Below, one piece after another: positions 57,801-64,000 of a stretch of DNA of 64,000 nt (its first letter is position 1; each line of letters opens with the position of its first letter). This DNA is from Otis tarda (Eukaryota > Chordata > Aves > Otidiformes > Otididae), in the NCBI GenBank assembly GCA_026413225.1, contig CM048553.1, positions 21,886,501-21,950,500 on the forward strand, given 5' to 3'. The notes beneath the pieces are model-generated. The model saw only the letters and a list, made by a program, of their open reading frames with translations. It searched no databases and was not told the origin of the DNA. A program made the position numbers and the translations under genes.

Positions 57801-60800
57801 ATTTGCAGAAGAGCAATGACTCCATGAAGCCTGAAGCTGTCGTGCCCTGGGCTCTGACAGTACAACCTTCTGGAAATCACCCTCCAGACAAGGGCTCTCC
57901 TGTATTGATATTTCACCTCTAAAACCCACCGTGATGACTCACTGCAGGTTTTGAGCATTCTTTTTCTTCGATCTTTTGCATATTCAGTAATGTCTGCAAG
58001 TACCATCTGGAACATTCTAGAGACCTCCAACCAATATTATCTTTCATCTAACAAGGAAAAGGGGATGACACTGCACTGACTGTGAGTGAACATCTCAGCC
58101 TTAAAATACAAATGCAGAACATAAAATGAGAAGAAGGGGAAATAGATAGTGAAAATATTATGGGATAAGTGCTGCTCTGAGGATCAGAATTGTATTTTAA
58201 AACTTCATGTAAAGACACGGCTGTAGACAGGTTTTGTCAGTCATTGAACTTCAACAGTCTCTTACAGACAGGCATGCCAAATATTCACATTATTATTTTG
58301 ACAAGCTTAGTTTATTTTTACTTACCTGAATGTCTTATCAAGGCTCACACTTAAGCCAATATAAAAGTTATTTCCCCAGTCTTTATAGAAAGTCTAAAAC
58401 ACACAAAAAACCGAGAATTTTAGTGAGCGGTAAGAAAACAGATTTCAAATCTCATTAGTTTTAGTTGTGTAATTGCATAGTATGTAATGTGCAGGGAGTT
58501 GCTGAGATTACATGCCTGAACTGAAAAATGCAAATTTTTCCTCCAATTTCCAGTATTTAAATTTAAAAAGGAAAAAAAAAGAGCAGAATGAGATGAAAAA
58601 GAAATGGAGAAAAAGCTATGTTAAGAAGATAAGAACAACCTCTTAAGTAGGCTATGAAATAAAGAAATATTTTTAGAATGTTAGGAAAGCATGGTGAGAA
58701 TTTGCCAAAAGGCTACAAGTAAATGGTGGATTTTAGTACAACATCATATGGAGGAAAGGGTGGAATCATATTTGGTTTTAATAGTATGAAACTATTTCCA
58801 AAAGAGTATATCATCATCAGGTTATTCTCTTCCTATTAGAAAAAAATCTGACTTAAACCTTTTACTGAATTGGTTTGATAAAAATAAGGGAAAAAGCTTT
58901 ACTTGAATTCTGAGAAGAGAATGAGTTGGAAACAAAACATACTCAGTACCGATAGCTTTCAGCTAAACAGAGCAAGGTTTTTGAAAGCTGCACAGTGAGA
59001 GTGCTCTTGAAAAGAAGCTGAGGATTCTACATGTAGCAGTTTATCAAAATAATGATTATGGTAAAGCTCCTAAGTAGACAGGCCCATGAAAGCTGGCACA
59101 GATTTTTTTTTATGATGGAGATCAACTATCTAATATTTCACAAGCCATCTGAAAAAGGTGCTTCTGTGCAAGACAGAATGATGTGGTTTTGAAGTAAAAC
59201 ATGTTTCTTACGTATTTCCAAAGAAATTTTTTTTCACTTTCACTCTCAATAACAGCAAGATCACCACCATTCTTCCTGCAAAAGTCTCTGGCTTTTTCCA
59301 TGGGCATTCGTTCCTTGCTGAAGTAGTATTCCTTGTGATGATATATTATCCAGTCATCTTCGCTAACAATATATTCATAATCTGCAAGGTAAAACATTAA
59401 GCAGTCTGTAAGAGAAATTAACATCATTATATGTAATTTATTTCTGCTATTGGAAGTACAAGACTTACTGAACGTGGAAGTGGGCTCTGGTTTCAGTGAT
59501 GCTCCTGCAATGTAAATCAATACCTGAGTATATTCTGTTTCTCAGACATTTCTCAATTAAATGTATTTATACAGTTGTTAGCATTTTAATTCCAAATAAT
59601 AAAATTAATCTTAAGGGTTACTCAATATGTCAATTTTTGTCCCAGAATGTCTCAGAATATGTGAAAAAAAAAAAGTGTTACACTCAGCAAAATACCATGT
59701 TAGAGCTGATAACAAGTTAAACTTACTGAAACTATGCCCAGCTTTAGGGCTGGTGTATTTCACTTCCTCAACACGCTGAATATACATCCCAAACTTACAC
59801 GTGTATCTCATGAAGGAATTCATAGTTTTCAACAATTTTTATTTAAATTAAAAATGATTAAGTGTTCTGTTGTGCTTAATGGCACACCTAGCTCTAATAC
59901 ATGCAGATAGCGTGACCTGACCTGGAAAGAATGTTCTTGCCTGCCCCTGTAAGTTGCTTAAGGAAAAAAGTTATCTTACCTTTTTTTATTTGGCAAACAT
60001 AGTCTTGCATATGTTCACAAAATAAATCGTTCCAGTTCATATTAGTGTAGCCATTAAACACGACACATTTTTCATTTCCATCATAATTATTTGGTTCTCC
60101 ATTTGCCCATTTTTCAAAATTTACCTATAACAGAAACACAGCTTTGTTACTTTTTTCCTTTTAAAGTGAAACAATTGTCTTATATCATCCTGGTAAAGAA
60201 GAATGTACTTAATTTGATTTCATGATCTGTCTTGTGCTTTGGTGCCAAACCTTGTAGGAAGAAGGATGTGACCCTTGCATAGCATAATGATTTGTCTATG
60301 TATTTATAAGCCATGCTAGTAAGCCAATAAGTTGTTGCCCTCTTTGATATCAGAAGATATTAAGTTCTCCTGTCAAGCTCTAGAAAGAAGTATCTAAGTA
60401 CCTTCCTCTAACCCCTGGGTTGGTTATCCAGCTCTGATGTTTCAACCCGAAACAATCCATCAGCGCTGCCATAAGAACTTGGGCCTTGCAGACCTTGATC
60501 TACTTAAGATGGCGAGAGCAACAAAGCCTAGCTTGTGCAGACATAAAATTATTTCTAACAGTAATGGCAAATGGGAATATAGAGATTAGTACATTGCTTA
60601 GATCAAGAGAGATATTCCATCACCTTTGGTGTTATTTCATTACTCCAAATGTCATAGTTATCTGTATACTATCAACTGTCAAAAGCTAAAAATTAATTCC
60701 TAGAGTGGATTTGGGTAGTAAAGACTTAAAGTCACTTGTGGCTTGTATAGAAGGAGTTGTGAGAGCTGCCTGCTGAGATATATATGGAAAATTAGACAAA

Positions 60801-63800
60801 AAGCTGGAACAATAAACTATTTACTCACTGGTGAGCCATCACTCCATACAAATCCACTGTCAGAGTCCAAGGCACTTAAACCCATCCAGTAAGATAAGTG
60901 AAGATAATCTCTCTTTCTGAATGATTAAAAATACAGACAATCAGACATGGTGTGAAATAGAGAAGGTGAATATACATCATTACATCATTCTCAGTGTTTT
61001 GACTCTTGAAGTATCATTTGAGACAGACATATAAAGTAATCACTCAATTGCCATGTGAGGAAAACACCCTGGCACCGCAGGAAGCAGTGAAATATGGAGT
61101 TTCAAGGGAAGTCACAGGTGTCATGAGTCCATAAACACAGAGTTAAATGAAAGTATATTTTAAGGACTAGGTTTGACCAAGTAGCTTAGGCATCCAAATT
61201 CAGATGTCTCAGTACTCATAGGTTTGATTTAAATATTTACATAAGCACATCAATAGGTCAGGCTTTCCTTAGCCTCACAATTTTTCCCCTTAACAAAGGA
61301 AAGAAAGCAGCACAAGCTATTCTTTTAATCAAGAGTATTTAATCTACTGATCAACTACAAAAGAACTAAAAAGATAAGTTTTATCCCTTAGAACTAAACT
61401 CAGTTGAAACAAAATTTTGTGATCCTTCTTTCATATTTGTGTATGTTCAGGCTACTTCAAGGCACAGCACCACCTTCCCAGAAGCCTTTTTGCTCACCTC
61501 TTTCTACCCATTTCCTTCTGCCACTTTCCAAGGATATATAACTTCTTTGCAAAGTACAAATTGATCACCAGAAATCCTTTATGTCTTTCAGAAAGGTCAT
61601 TTTTAGATGGTTTTTTCCCCAGATATTTAAATGACCGACTGTGCATATACTTACAATTTAACTATTAGGTTTTGTTCTTCTTCACTGTGGATACACGCCA
61701 GATCTCCTCCGATGGCTCTGCAAAAATCTCTTGCACCAAACCATGTTTGCATTTTCTCCCTTCCTCCCTGAAAAATCTATAAAAAGTGAACAATTGAATA
61801 CTGTCCTGAGTATTACAGAAATTTAGAAACAGCATTCTGGACTTCTATCTTTCTTCTGGTTTCCTGATCTCTAGTTTTATCACTTACTAATTAATTGTGG
61901 AACTATAAGTCTGTGATCATCTATCAAATCTGATTATTGCAACTTCGCTTTTCCTGTCATGTCAGAATCCCCATGACTCCAAGCTTCAGTTCAACCTACA
62001 AACAGTACTTTCCAGCTCTTCCTCAACAAACCGCCTGGGGATGGCTGGAGACATGGTATCATGGACTACCTATTGGGTAGGCAGGGTGAAATTCACCTTG
62101 CATGCATACCTGAAACATATTCTCATTTGAAATGACAAGCATTTGCATTCAGAAGTTGAACACCTACTTTGAAGCAGGAGCTGCTGTGAGGAGTGGACTG
62201 CCATCCCTCTGGGCACGACGGGAGAGGGGTTGTTGTTGGCAGAGGAGGAGGTGTCACTCCTTCCACCAGCTGCTTGCAGAGAAACATGTTTGTTTCTTCA
62301 CAGTTCAAAACATCCCATAATCCAGCTGAAGTTCCTGTTATCATGGCCACGCAGCCTGACTCCCTTCCTTCATGAAACATAAAATTTTTAAACCTTATTT
62401 ATAAATAGCTGCATCTTCTCAAGGCATACTCTACCTAATTAAGCATAGTCTGTCCCCACCGTGTTCGGATGCCAATAGCTCACAGCGGCTCATATGCATT
62501 TCAATTAAATCATAAATAAATTTTATCATATTCTTTTCACATTAGACTATGAATCACCTATCAAAACCATCAAACAACAAAGAGTGAATGACACCGACAG
62601 ACACATGCTGTCCCAAATGGTCTACTGGAAGGAGCCACCATGATCTCCAATTGAATCCCTTTAGTGCAAACAGAAAGTTGCGATGTTGTTTTTGTTACTT
62701 TATGCCAGCAGCATTTCAAAACCACTGCATAGCTTCCAAACCCTCACTTCTCAGGCTCCCAGAGCAGAAACTCGGTGGCCTCTCTGCCACGTACCAGGCA
62801 TTCCTGCATTCCAGTGAGTGAAGGTGATCGCTTCCCCGCTGGCCCACCTGAATGTCCCCTGCTCCTCCACGTCTGAGAGACCAATCCAGAAATACTTTGC
62901 TGGATTGAATCCAATTACAGAAGTCAAAAAAGCTTGTTCATATCTGTGAAGAATAAGTACCACACTGATGTATCACATTTTATCATAATTTGTTCATTAC
63001 TTCAAACAGTTCGTTGTAGCAAATTTGATAAAGATAGTGTAGGAAAAGATAAGTATGGATTGAAGCAAGGGTAATGATCTTACTTTTATAGTTCTAATTT
63101 TCATAGAAATTATTTTTTATTTTATATTTTGGTAGTGTAAATCATGTTTAGAATTTAGAGTGATTCTATTCTCCTTTTGTACTACACAATGAACAACACA
63201 AGCCAAACAGCACTTGTGTCAATGCATAAAGGTTATTCACTCCGTATAAATAAGTGCTACAGTGTTTTACTGAGCTTTATGATAAGGTCTAGATCTTTAA
63301 ATCCTGTTACTCTGGGGAAAAAAAGATCTACTTTTATTCTAAAAAGGGTAAGTTTCCCAATCTGCCTGTTGCAAAGAAAAGGCTGAAAAGCTCAAATCTA
63401 GAGGAAATAAATAGTTCTGTGTTTGTCTGTTTATTTTGAGTTCAATAAATTTTAAAACAATCTGGCATTTCAGAGCTGTTGGGATGTTGAGTCAATTTTC
63501 TAATTCCTAGGGTCAACAATACTGTAGGTGTGTAGAAGCAATGGCTTAAATGTTTGCATTGATGACATACAAGCCCCCAGTGTATTTTGTAATGCCTCTT
63601 CAGTTCTAACATAAATTTTCAGGCAAAGGAGTGGTGTTACAAGCAGCACTATGAAAAATGGAGTAAGAAGAGATTTCTGCTCGGCCCTTCTTTCTTGGTT
63701 GCGTGTATGAAAGGACAAGAATTAAGCATCCATACCTGTCTGTCACAGTAGTCAGGTAACCTTTGTTTTCCTCACAGATTTTTTTTGCATCTGAAAATGT

Positions 63801-64000
63801 TGCTGGTAACTGCCCCACGGAGTAGCAGAAATAGCCGTGCTTCATCCAGCCCTGCAAGTGTCAACAGCAGAGATGCACAGAGGGGCTGTCAGACTGTGCA
63901 GCACAGTACCCTTCCAAAATTAATACTACACCCCCAGTCAAAATTAATCTCAGAAGCCATGAGAAGAAACAAAGAGGATAATCAAACACAGCTTTTGTAA
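39564..64000 (-). CDS. MRC1L: MRC1-like gene B (macrophage mannose receptor paralogue), 3' part, exons 10-30
   Basis: Partial gene entering at the right edge and ending at a TGA at 39564-39566. The 21 exons sum to 2829 nt, an exact multiple of three, encoding 942 residues with continuous phases and no internal stop. They cover CTLD3 (about window residues 1-139), CTLD4 (143-273), CTLD5 (286-427), CTLD6 (436-568), CTLD7 (569-701), CTLD8 (702-847), a linker, one transmembrane helix and a cytoplasmic tail. Counting back from the end, the exon plan fits the 30-exon mammalian MRC1. CTLD4 and CTLD5 carry EPN and WND, so the mannose-binding centre looks intact. The tail carries an aromatic endocytosis motif. 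Signal peptide to CTLD2 should lie just beyond 64000. I see no sign of decay. Confidence 0.93.
40234..40275 (-). CDS. MRC1L: Gene B exon 29: 42-nt juxtamembrane linker exon
   Basis: A 42-nt exon (phase 1 to 1), acceptor AATTTTATAG, donor ATAAAG/GTAGGT. It encodes [14 protein letters not shown], an acidic and proline-bearing stalk between CTLD8 and the membrane helix. It was located by phase. The intron to exon 30 (39809-40233) shows nothing recognised. Confidence 0.85.
40276..42149 (-). other. Gene B intron 28
   Basis: Carries a CR1 copy at 40390-40910 in the same orientation as the gene. The part 41200-41900 is GC-richer and has short open frames, but matches nothing I know. Confidence 0.6.
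40390..40910 (-). mobile_element. CR1 LINE, 5'-truncated, sense in intron 28
   Basis: The 3' tail (tcatagactcatagaaaggtttgggctggaaagg on plus) is followed by an open frame encoding the C-terminus of CR1 ORF2: [40 protein letters not shown], after one local frame disturbance [20 protein letters not shown] and [11 protein letters not shown]. Only the last 140 or so residues remain, so it is not autonomous. An oligo(A/T) expansion sits at 40691-40705. Confidence 0.9.
42150..42317 (-). CDS. MRC1L: Gene B exon 28: CTLD8, last part
   Basis: A 168-nt exon (phase 1 to 1), acceptor TTAATTTTAG, donor CAAAAA/GTAAGT. It encodes [40 protein letters not shown] and [19 protein letters not shown] and WRN stand at the EPN and WND positions, so no sugar binding is predicted. 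Confidence 0.93.
42318..43754 (-). other. Gene B intron 27
   Basis: Contains a poly(A) run near 43227-43246, a 13-bp direct repeat (gtggcagtctagt at about 42949 and 42970) and the AT-rich TATTTAG-type repeat at 43640-43723. Confidence 0.6.
43640..43723. repeat. AT-rich degenerate tandem repeat (tatttag/tattag)
   Basis: Repeated units of tatttagta, tattagta and tatttagtat over about 85 bp, just downstream (in gene sense) of the exon 27 donor. Simple-sequence in nature. Confidence 0.75.
43755..43871 (-). CDS. MRC1L: Gene B exon 27: CTLD8, middle part
   Basis: A 117-nt exon (phase 1 to 1), acceptor CATTTTTAG, donor TTGATG/GTAATT. It encodes [39 protein letters not shown]. The core LVSI...WIGL pattern is intact. 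The donor GTAATT is weaker than its neighbours. Confidence 0.9.
44130..44282 (-). CDS. MRC1L: Gene B exon 26: linker and start of CTLD8
   Basis: A 153-nt exon (phase 1 to 1), acceptor CTCAATAG, donor CAAATGG/GTAAGT. It encodes [40 protein letters not shown] and [11 protein letters not shown], with a short proline-rich linker before the first CTLD8 cysteine. Intron 26 on its 3' side (43872-44129) is short and plain. Confidence 0.92.
44283..45287 (-). other. Gene B intron 25
   Basis: No repeat family, RNA gene or additional exon recognised. Confidence 0.5.
45288..45453 (-). CDS. MRC1L: Gene B exon 25: CTLD7, second half, EPN without WND
   Basis: A 166-nt exon (phase 0 to 1), acceptor TGCTTTTAG, donor TGATG/GTAAGC. 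It encodes [40 protein letters not shown] and [18 protein letters not shown] is present but the WND position is FWKT, so the calcium site is incomplete. The stretch DRRRSR is unusually basic for this strand. Confidence 0.93.
45454..47090 (-). other. Gene B intron 24
   Basis: A C/T-rich patch lies at 46090-46440; no known repeat or gene was recognised in it. Confidence 0.5.
47091..47323 (-). CDS. MRC1L: Gene B exon 24: CTLD7, first half
   Basis: A 233-nt exon (phase 1 to 0), acceptor TTGTTGCAG, donor AACACG/GTGAGT. It encodes [60 protein letters not shown] and [18 protein letters not shown]. Together with exon 25 it makes a complete CTLD in only two exons, as in mammalian MRC1. Confidence 0.94.
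47324..48158 (-). other. Gene B intron 23
   Basis: Short homopolymer runs near 47927-47937 and 48010-48019. Nothing else recognised. Confidence 0.5.
48159..48261 (-). CDS. MRC1L: Gene B exon 23: CTLD6, last part
   Basis: A 103-nt exon (phase 0 to 1), acceptor CCTCTGTAG, donor TTCAG/GTGAGA. It encodes [20 protein letters not shown] and [17 protein letters not shown] replaces WND; cysteines are intact. The preceding intron (48262-52089) is the largest within gene B and has been invaded by CR1 copies. Confidence 0.92.
48305..48716 (-). mobile_element. CR1 LINE, 5'-truncated, sense in intron 22
   Basis: Tail gaatcatagaatcttaaggt on plus, then a frame encoding the CR1 ORF2 C-terminus: [60 protein letters not shown] and [14 protein letters not shown]. 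About 95 residues remain. Its tail sequence (ttggaagagacttccaagat, catcaagtccaaccatcaac) differs from that of the neighbouring copy, so it belongs to another CR1 subfamily and is a separate insertion. Confidence 0.9.
48919..48960. repeat. TG-rich alternating purine-pyrimidine tract
   Basis: tgtgtgtatataatgcatgc followed by acgtgtgtgggtgtgtgtgt: an imperfect TG/CA microsatellite with Z-DNA-forming potential. Confidence 0.75.
49031..50820 (-). mobile_element. CR1 LINE with near-intact reverse transcriptase, one frameshift
   Basis: The longest repeat here. The 3' tail is two to three octamers (agaatcatagaatcatagaa on plus). Upstream, an uninterrupted 393-codon frame ending at 49123 holds RT motifs: [40 protein letters not shown], the catalytic FADD in KFADDTKL, and [15 protein letters not shown] near the end. 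A second frame (50237-50749) holds the N-terminal RT part: [54 protein letters not shown]. The two frames are offset by a one-base change near 50270, in the HGFTKGK segment. Similarity continues to about 50820 ([16 protein letters not shown]), then fades. No ORF1 or endonuclease is present, so it cannot move by itself. High ORF integrity suggests a younger insertion than its neighbours. Confidence 0.95.
51205..51287 (+). mobile_element. CR1 3'-tail fragment, antisense in intron 22
   Basis: gtccctgctccttgcagggg, ggttggaccagatgaccttt, aaaggtcccttccaacccaa and accattctgtgatcctgtg match the CR1 3' UTR and terminal octamers closely. Plus orientation, opposite to the larger copy 0.4 kb away. Confidence 0.88.
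52090..52238 (-). CDS. MRC1L: Gene B exon 22: CTLD6, middle part
   Basis: A 149-nt exon (phase 1 to 0), acceptor TTCCTCCAG, donor AGTAAG/GTAAAC. It encodes [40 protein letters not shown] and [14 protein letters not shown] and WTDG cores are present; the EPN position reads KGS, so CTLD6 is not a predicted sugar binder. Confidence 0.94.
52239..53467 (-). other. Gene B intron 21
   Basis: Contains an 18-base poly(A) run near 52947-52964 beside a GC-richer 200-bp stretch that I cannot assign to any repeat family or gene. Confidence 0.5.
53468..53582 (-). CDS. MRC1L: Gene B exon 21: CTLD6, helix region
   Basis: A 115-nt exon (phase 0 to 1), acceptor CTTTTTTTCAG, donor ACAAG/GTATAA. It encodes [20 protein letters not shown] and [18 protein letters not shown], the typical CTLD opening followed by alpha-1 helix and loop. 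Confidence 0.93.
53583..55109 (-). other. Gene B intron 20
   Basis: No repeat, RNA gene or extra exon recognised. Confidence 0.5.
55110..55252 (-). CDS. MRC1L: Gene B exon 20: end of CTLD5 with WND, linker, start of CTLD6
   Basis: A 143-nt exon (phase 1 to 0), acceptor TGCTTTCAG, donor AACAAG/GTGCAG. It encodes [20 protein letters not shown], a proline-rich linker ([16 protein letters not shown]) and [11 protein letters not shown] opening CTLD6. The WND motif completes the CTLD5 sugar site begun in exon 19. Confidence 0.94.
55253..56498 (-). other. Gene B intron 19
   Basis: No repeat, RNA gene or extra exon recognised. Confidence 0.5.
56499..56599 (-). CDS. MRC1L: Gene B exon 19: CTLD5 with EPN motif
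   Basis: A 101-nt exon (phase 2 to 1), acceptor TTCTTTCAG, donor AACAG/GTGGGT. It encodes [20 protein letters not shown] and [16 protein letters not shown] is followed by NDENC, the expected spacing to the second calcium-binding acidic residue. This is the second sugar-binding CTLD of the receptor. Confidence 0.94.
56600..58325 (-). other. Gene B intron 18
   Basis: Contains A-rich runs at about 57128-57160 and 57367-57384. The GC-richer section 57500-57900 has short open frames without known domains. Confidence 0.5.
58326..58393 (-). CDS. MRC1L: Gene B exon 18: CTLD5, middle part
   Basis: A 68-nt exon (phase 0 to 2), acceptor GTGTTTTAG, donor ATTCAG/GTAAGT. It encodes [20 protein letters not shown] and TF, containing the WIGL-equivalent YIGL strand. 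It is too short for ORF scanning and was found by phase and domain order. Confidence 0.9.
59212..59381 (-). CDS. MRC1L: Gene B exon 17: start of CTLD5
   Basis: A 170-nt exon (phase 1 to 0), acceptor ACCTTGCAG, donor AAATAC/GTAAGA. It encodes [40 protein letters not shown] and [17 protein letters not shown]. It is the counterpart of gene A exon 17. The intron 58394-59211 shows nothing recognised. Confidence 0.94.
59382..59468 (-). other. Gene B intron 16: 87-nt in-frame mini-intron
   Basis: The intron has standard GTAAGT and TTGCAG ends, is 29 codons long and has no stop codon in the reading frame of the flanking exons. Retention would insert about 29 residues (including [16 protein letters not shown]) between the CTLD4-CTLD5 linker and CTLD5 without breaking the protein. 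Confidence 0.85.
59469..59504 (-). CDS. MRC1L: Gene B exon 16: 36-nt linker micro-exon
   Basis: A 36-nt exon (phase 1 to 1), acceptor ACATTGCAG, donor GTTCA/GTAAGT. It encodes [12 protein letters not shown] between CTLD4 and CTLD5. The intron that follows (59382-59468) is only 87 nt, a multiple of three, and is open in this frame. Confidence 0.9.
59980..60124 (-). CDS. MRC1L: Gene B exon 15: CTLD4 sugar-binding loop with EPN and WND
   Basis: A 145-nt exon (phase 0 to 1), acceptor TGTTATAG, donor AAAAAAG/GTAAGA. It encodes [40 protein letters not shown] and [11 protein letters not shown], the downstream Glu, and WND are the residues that coordinate the site 2 calcium and mannose-type sugars in C-type lectins. 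All are present and correctly spaced, so this CTLD4 should be an active mannose/fucose/GlcNAc binder. The intron 59505-59979 shows nothing recognised. Confidence 0.95.
60829..60916 (-). CDS. MRC1L: Gene B exon 14: CTLD4, middle part
   Basis: An 88-nt exon (phase 2 to 0), acceptor ATCATTCAG, donor TCACCA/GTGAGT. It encodes [20 protein letters not shown] and GFVWSDGSP. The usual WIGL strand is WMGL. The intron 60125-60828 shows nothing recognised. Confidence 0.91.
61655..61776 (-). CDS. MRC1L: Gene B exon 13: CTLD4 helix region
   Basis: A 122-nt exon (phase 0 to 2), acceptor CTTTTTATAG, donor AAATT/GTAAGT. It encodes [40 protein letters not shown]. It joins exon 12 in frame without difficulty, in contrast to gene A exon 13, and is the reference used to detect the gene A mismatch. 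The intron 60917-61654 shows nothing recognised. Confidence 0.92.
62168..62367 (-). CDS. MRC1L: Gene B exon 12: end of CTLD3, P/T-rich linker, start of CTLD4
   Basis: A 200-nt exon (phase 1 to 0), donor TTCAAA/GTAGGT. It encodes [20 protein letters not shown], the closing cysteines [12 protein letters not shown], a P/T linker ([12 protein letters not shown]) and [16 protein letters not shown] opening CTLD4. About 60 percent of residues match gene A exon 12 by eye. The intron 61777-62167 shows nothing recognised. Confidence 0.94.
62795..62943 (-). CDS. MRC1L: Gene B exon 11: CTLD3, middle part
   Basis: A 149-nt exon (phase 2 to 1), acceptor TCTTCACAG, donor GCCTG/GTACGT. It encodes [40 protein letters not shown] and [14 protein letters not shown] is intact; the EPN site is replaced by AGMPG, so no sugar binding is expected. 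The intron 62368-62794 shows nothing recognised. Confidence 0.94.
63736..63851 (-). CDS. MRC1L: Gene B exon 10: start of CTLD3
   Basis: A 116-nt exon (phase 0 to 2), acceptor CTTGCAG, donor GACAG/GTATGG. It encodes [20 protein letters not shown] and [18 protein letters not shown]. It is the exact counterpart of gene A exon 10. The following intron 62944-63735 shows no recognised element. Confidence 0.93.

Overview
The window looks like vertebrate, most probably avian, nuclear DNA. It is AT-rich, its genes are split into many short exons with GT..AG introns, and its interspersed repeats are almost all CR1 LINEs ending in the ATTCTATG-type octamer tail typical of bird genomes. No bacterial, viral or CRISPR features were seen. 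I cannot name the species.

Two macrophage mannose receptor (MRC1)-like genes lie head to tail on the minus strand. The upstream copy, here gene B, enters from the right edge and runs from 64000 down to its stop codon at 39564. Its last 21 exons are present (10 to 30 if numbered like the 30-exon mammalian MRC1), covering CTLD3 to CTLD8, a linker, a transmembrane helix and a cytoplasmic tail. The downstream copy, gene A, starts at an ATG at 19382 and runs off the left edge. Its first 17 exons are present: signal peptide, cysteine-rich R-type lectin domain, fibronectin type II module, CTLD1 to CTLD4 and the start of CTLD5. Where the copies overlap (exons 10 to 17), six of eight exons have identical lengths and all have the same phases apart from one boundary, which is strong evidence for tandem duplication.

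The copies differ in ways that matter. Gene B keeps EPN and WND sugar/calcium-site motifs in CTLD4 and CTLD5. Gene A has lost both motifs in CTLD4, and its exon 13 does not join exon 12 in frame when the obvious splice acceptor is used. Gene A may therefore be a receptor without CTLD4 lectin activity, may use an unusual downstream acceptor, or may be decaying.

Layout: 1-19382 gene A, with an antisense CR1 in intron 3 and a 0.3 kb AAAG-type purine tract in intron 7. 19383-39563 is about 20 kb of intergenic DNA with no gene I can recognise, holding old CR1 tails, a perfect 19-bp inverted repeat at 26920-26968 and an oligo(T)/oligo(A) palindrome. 39564-64000 is gene B, with CR1 copies in introns 29 and 22; the largest is a 1.8 kb element with a long reverse-transcriptase ORF and one frameshift. 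Exon coordinates were set by hand from splice consensus, reading phase and comparison of the two paralogues; no transcript evidence was available.
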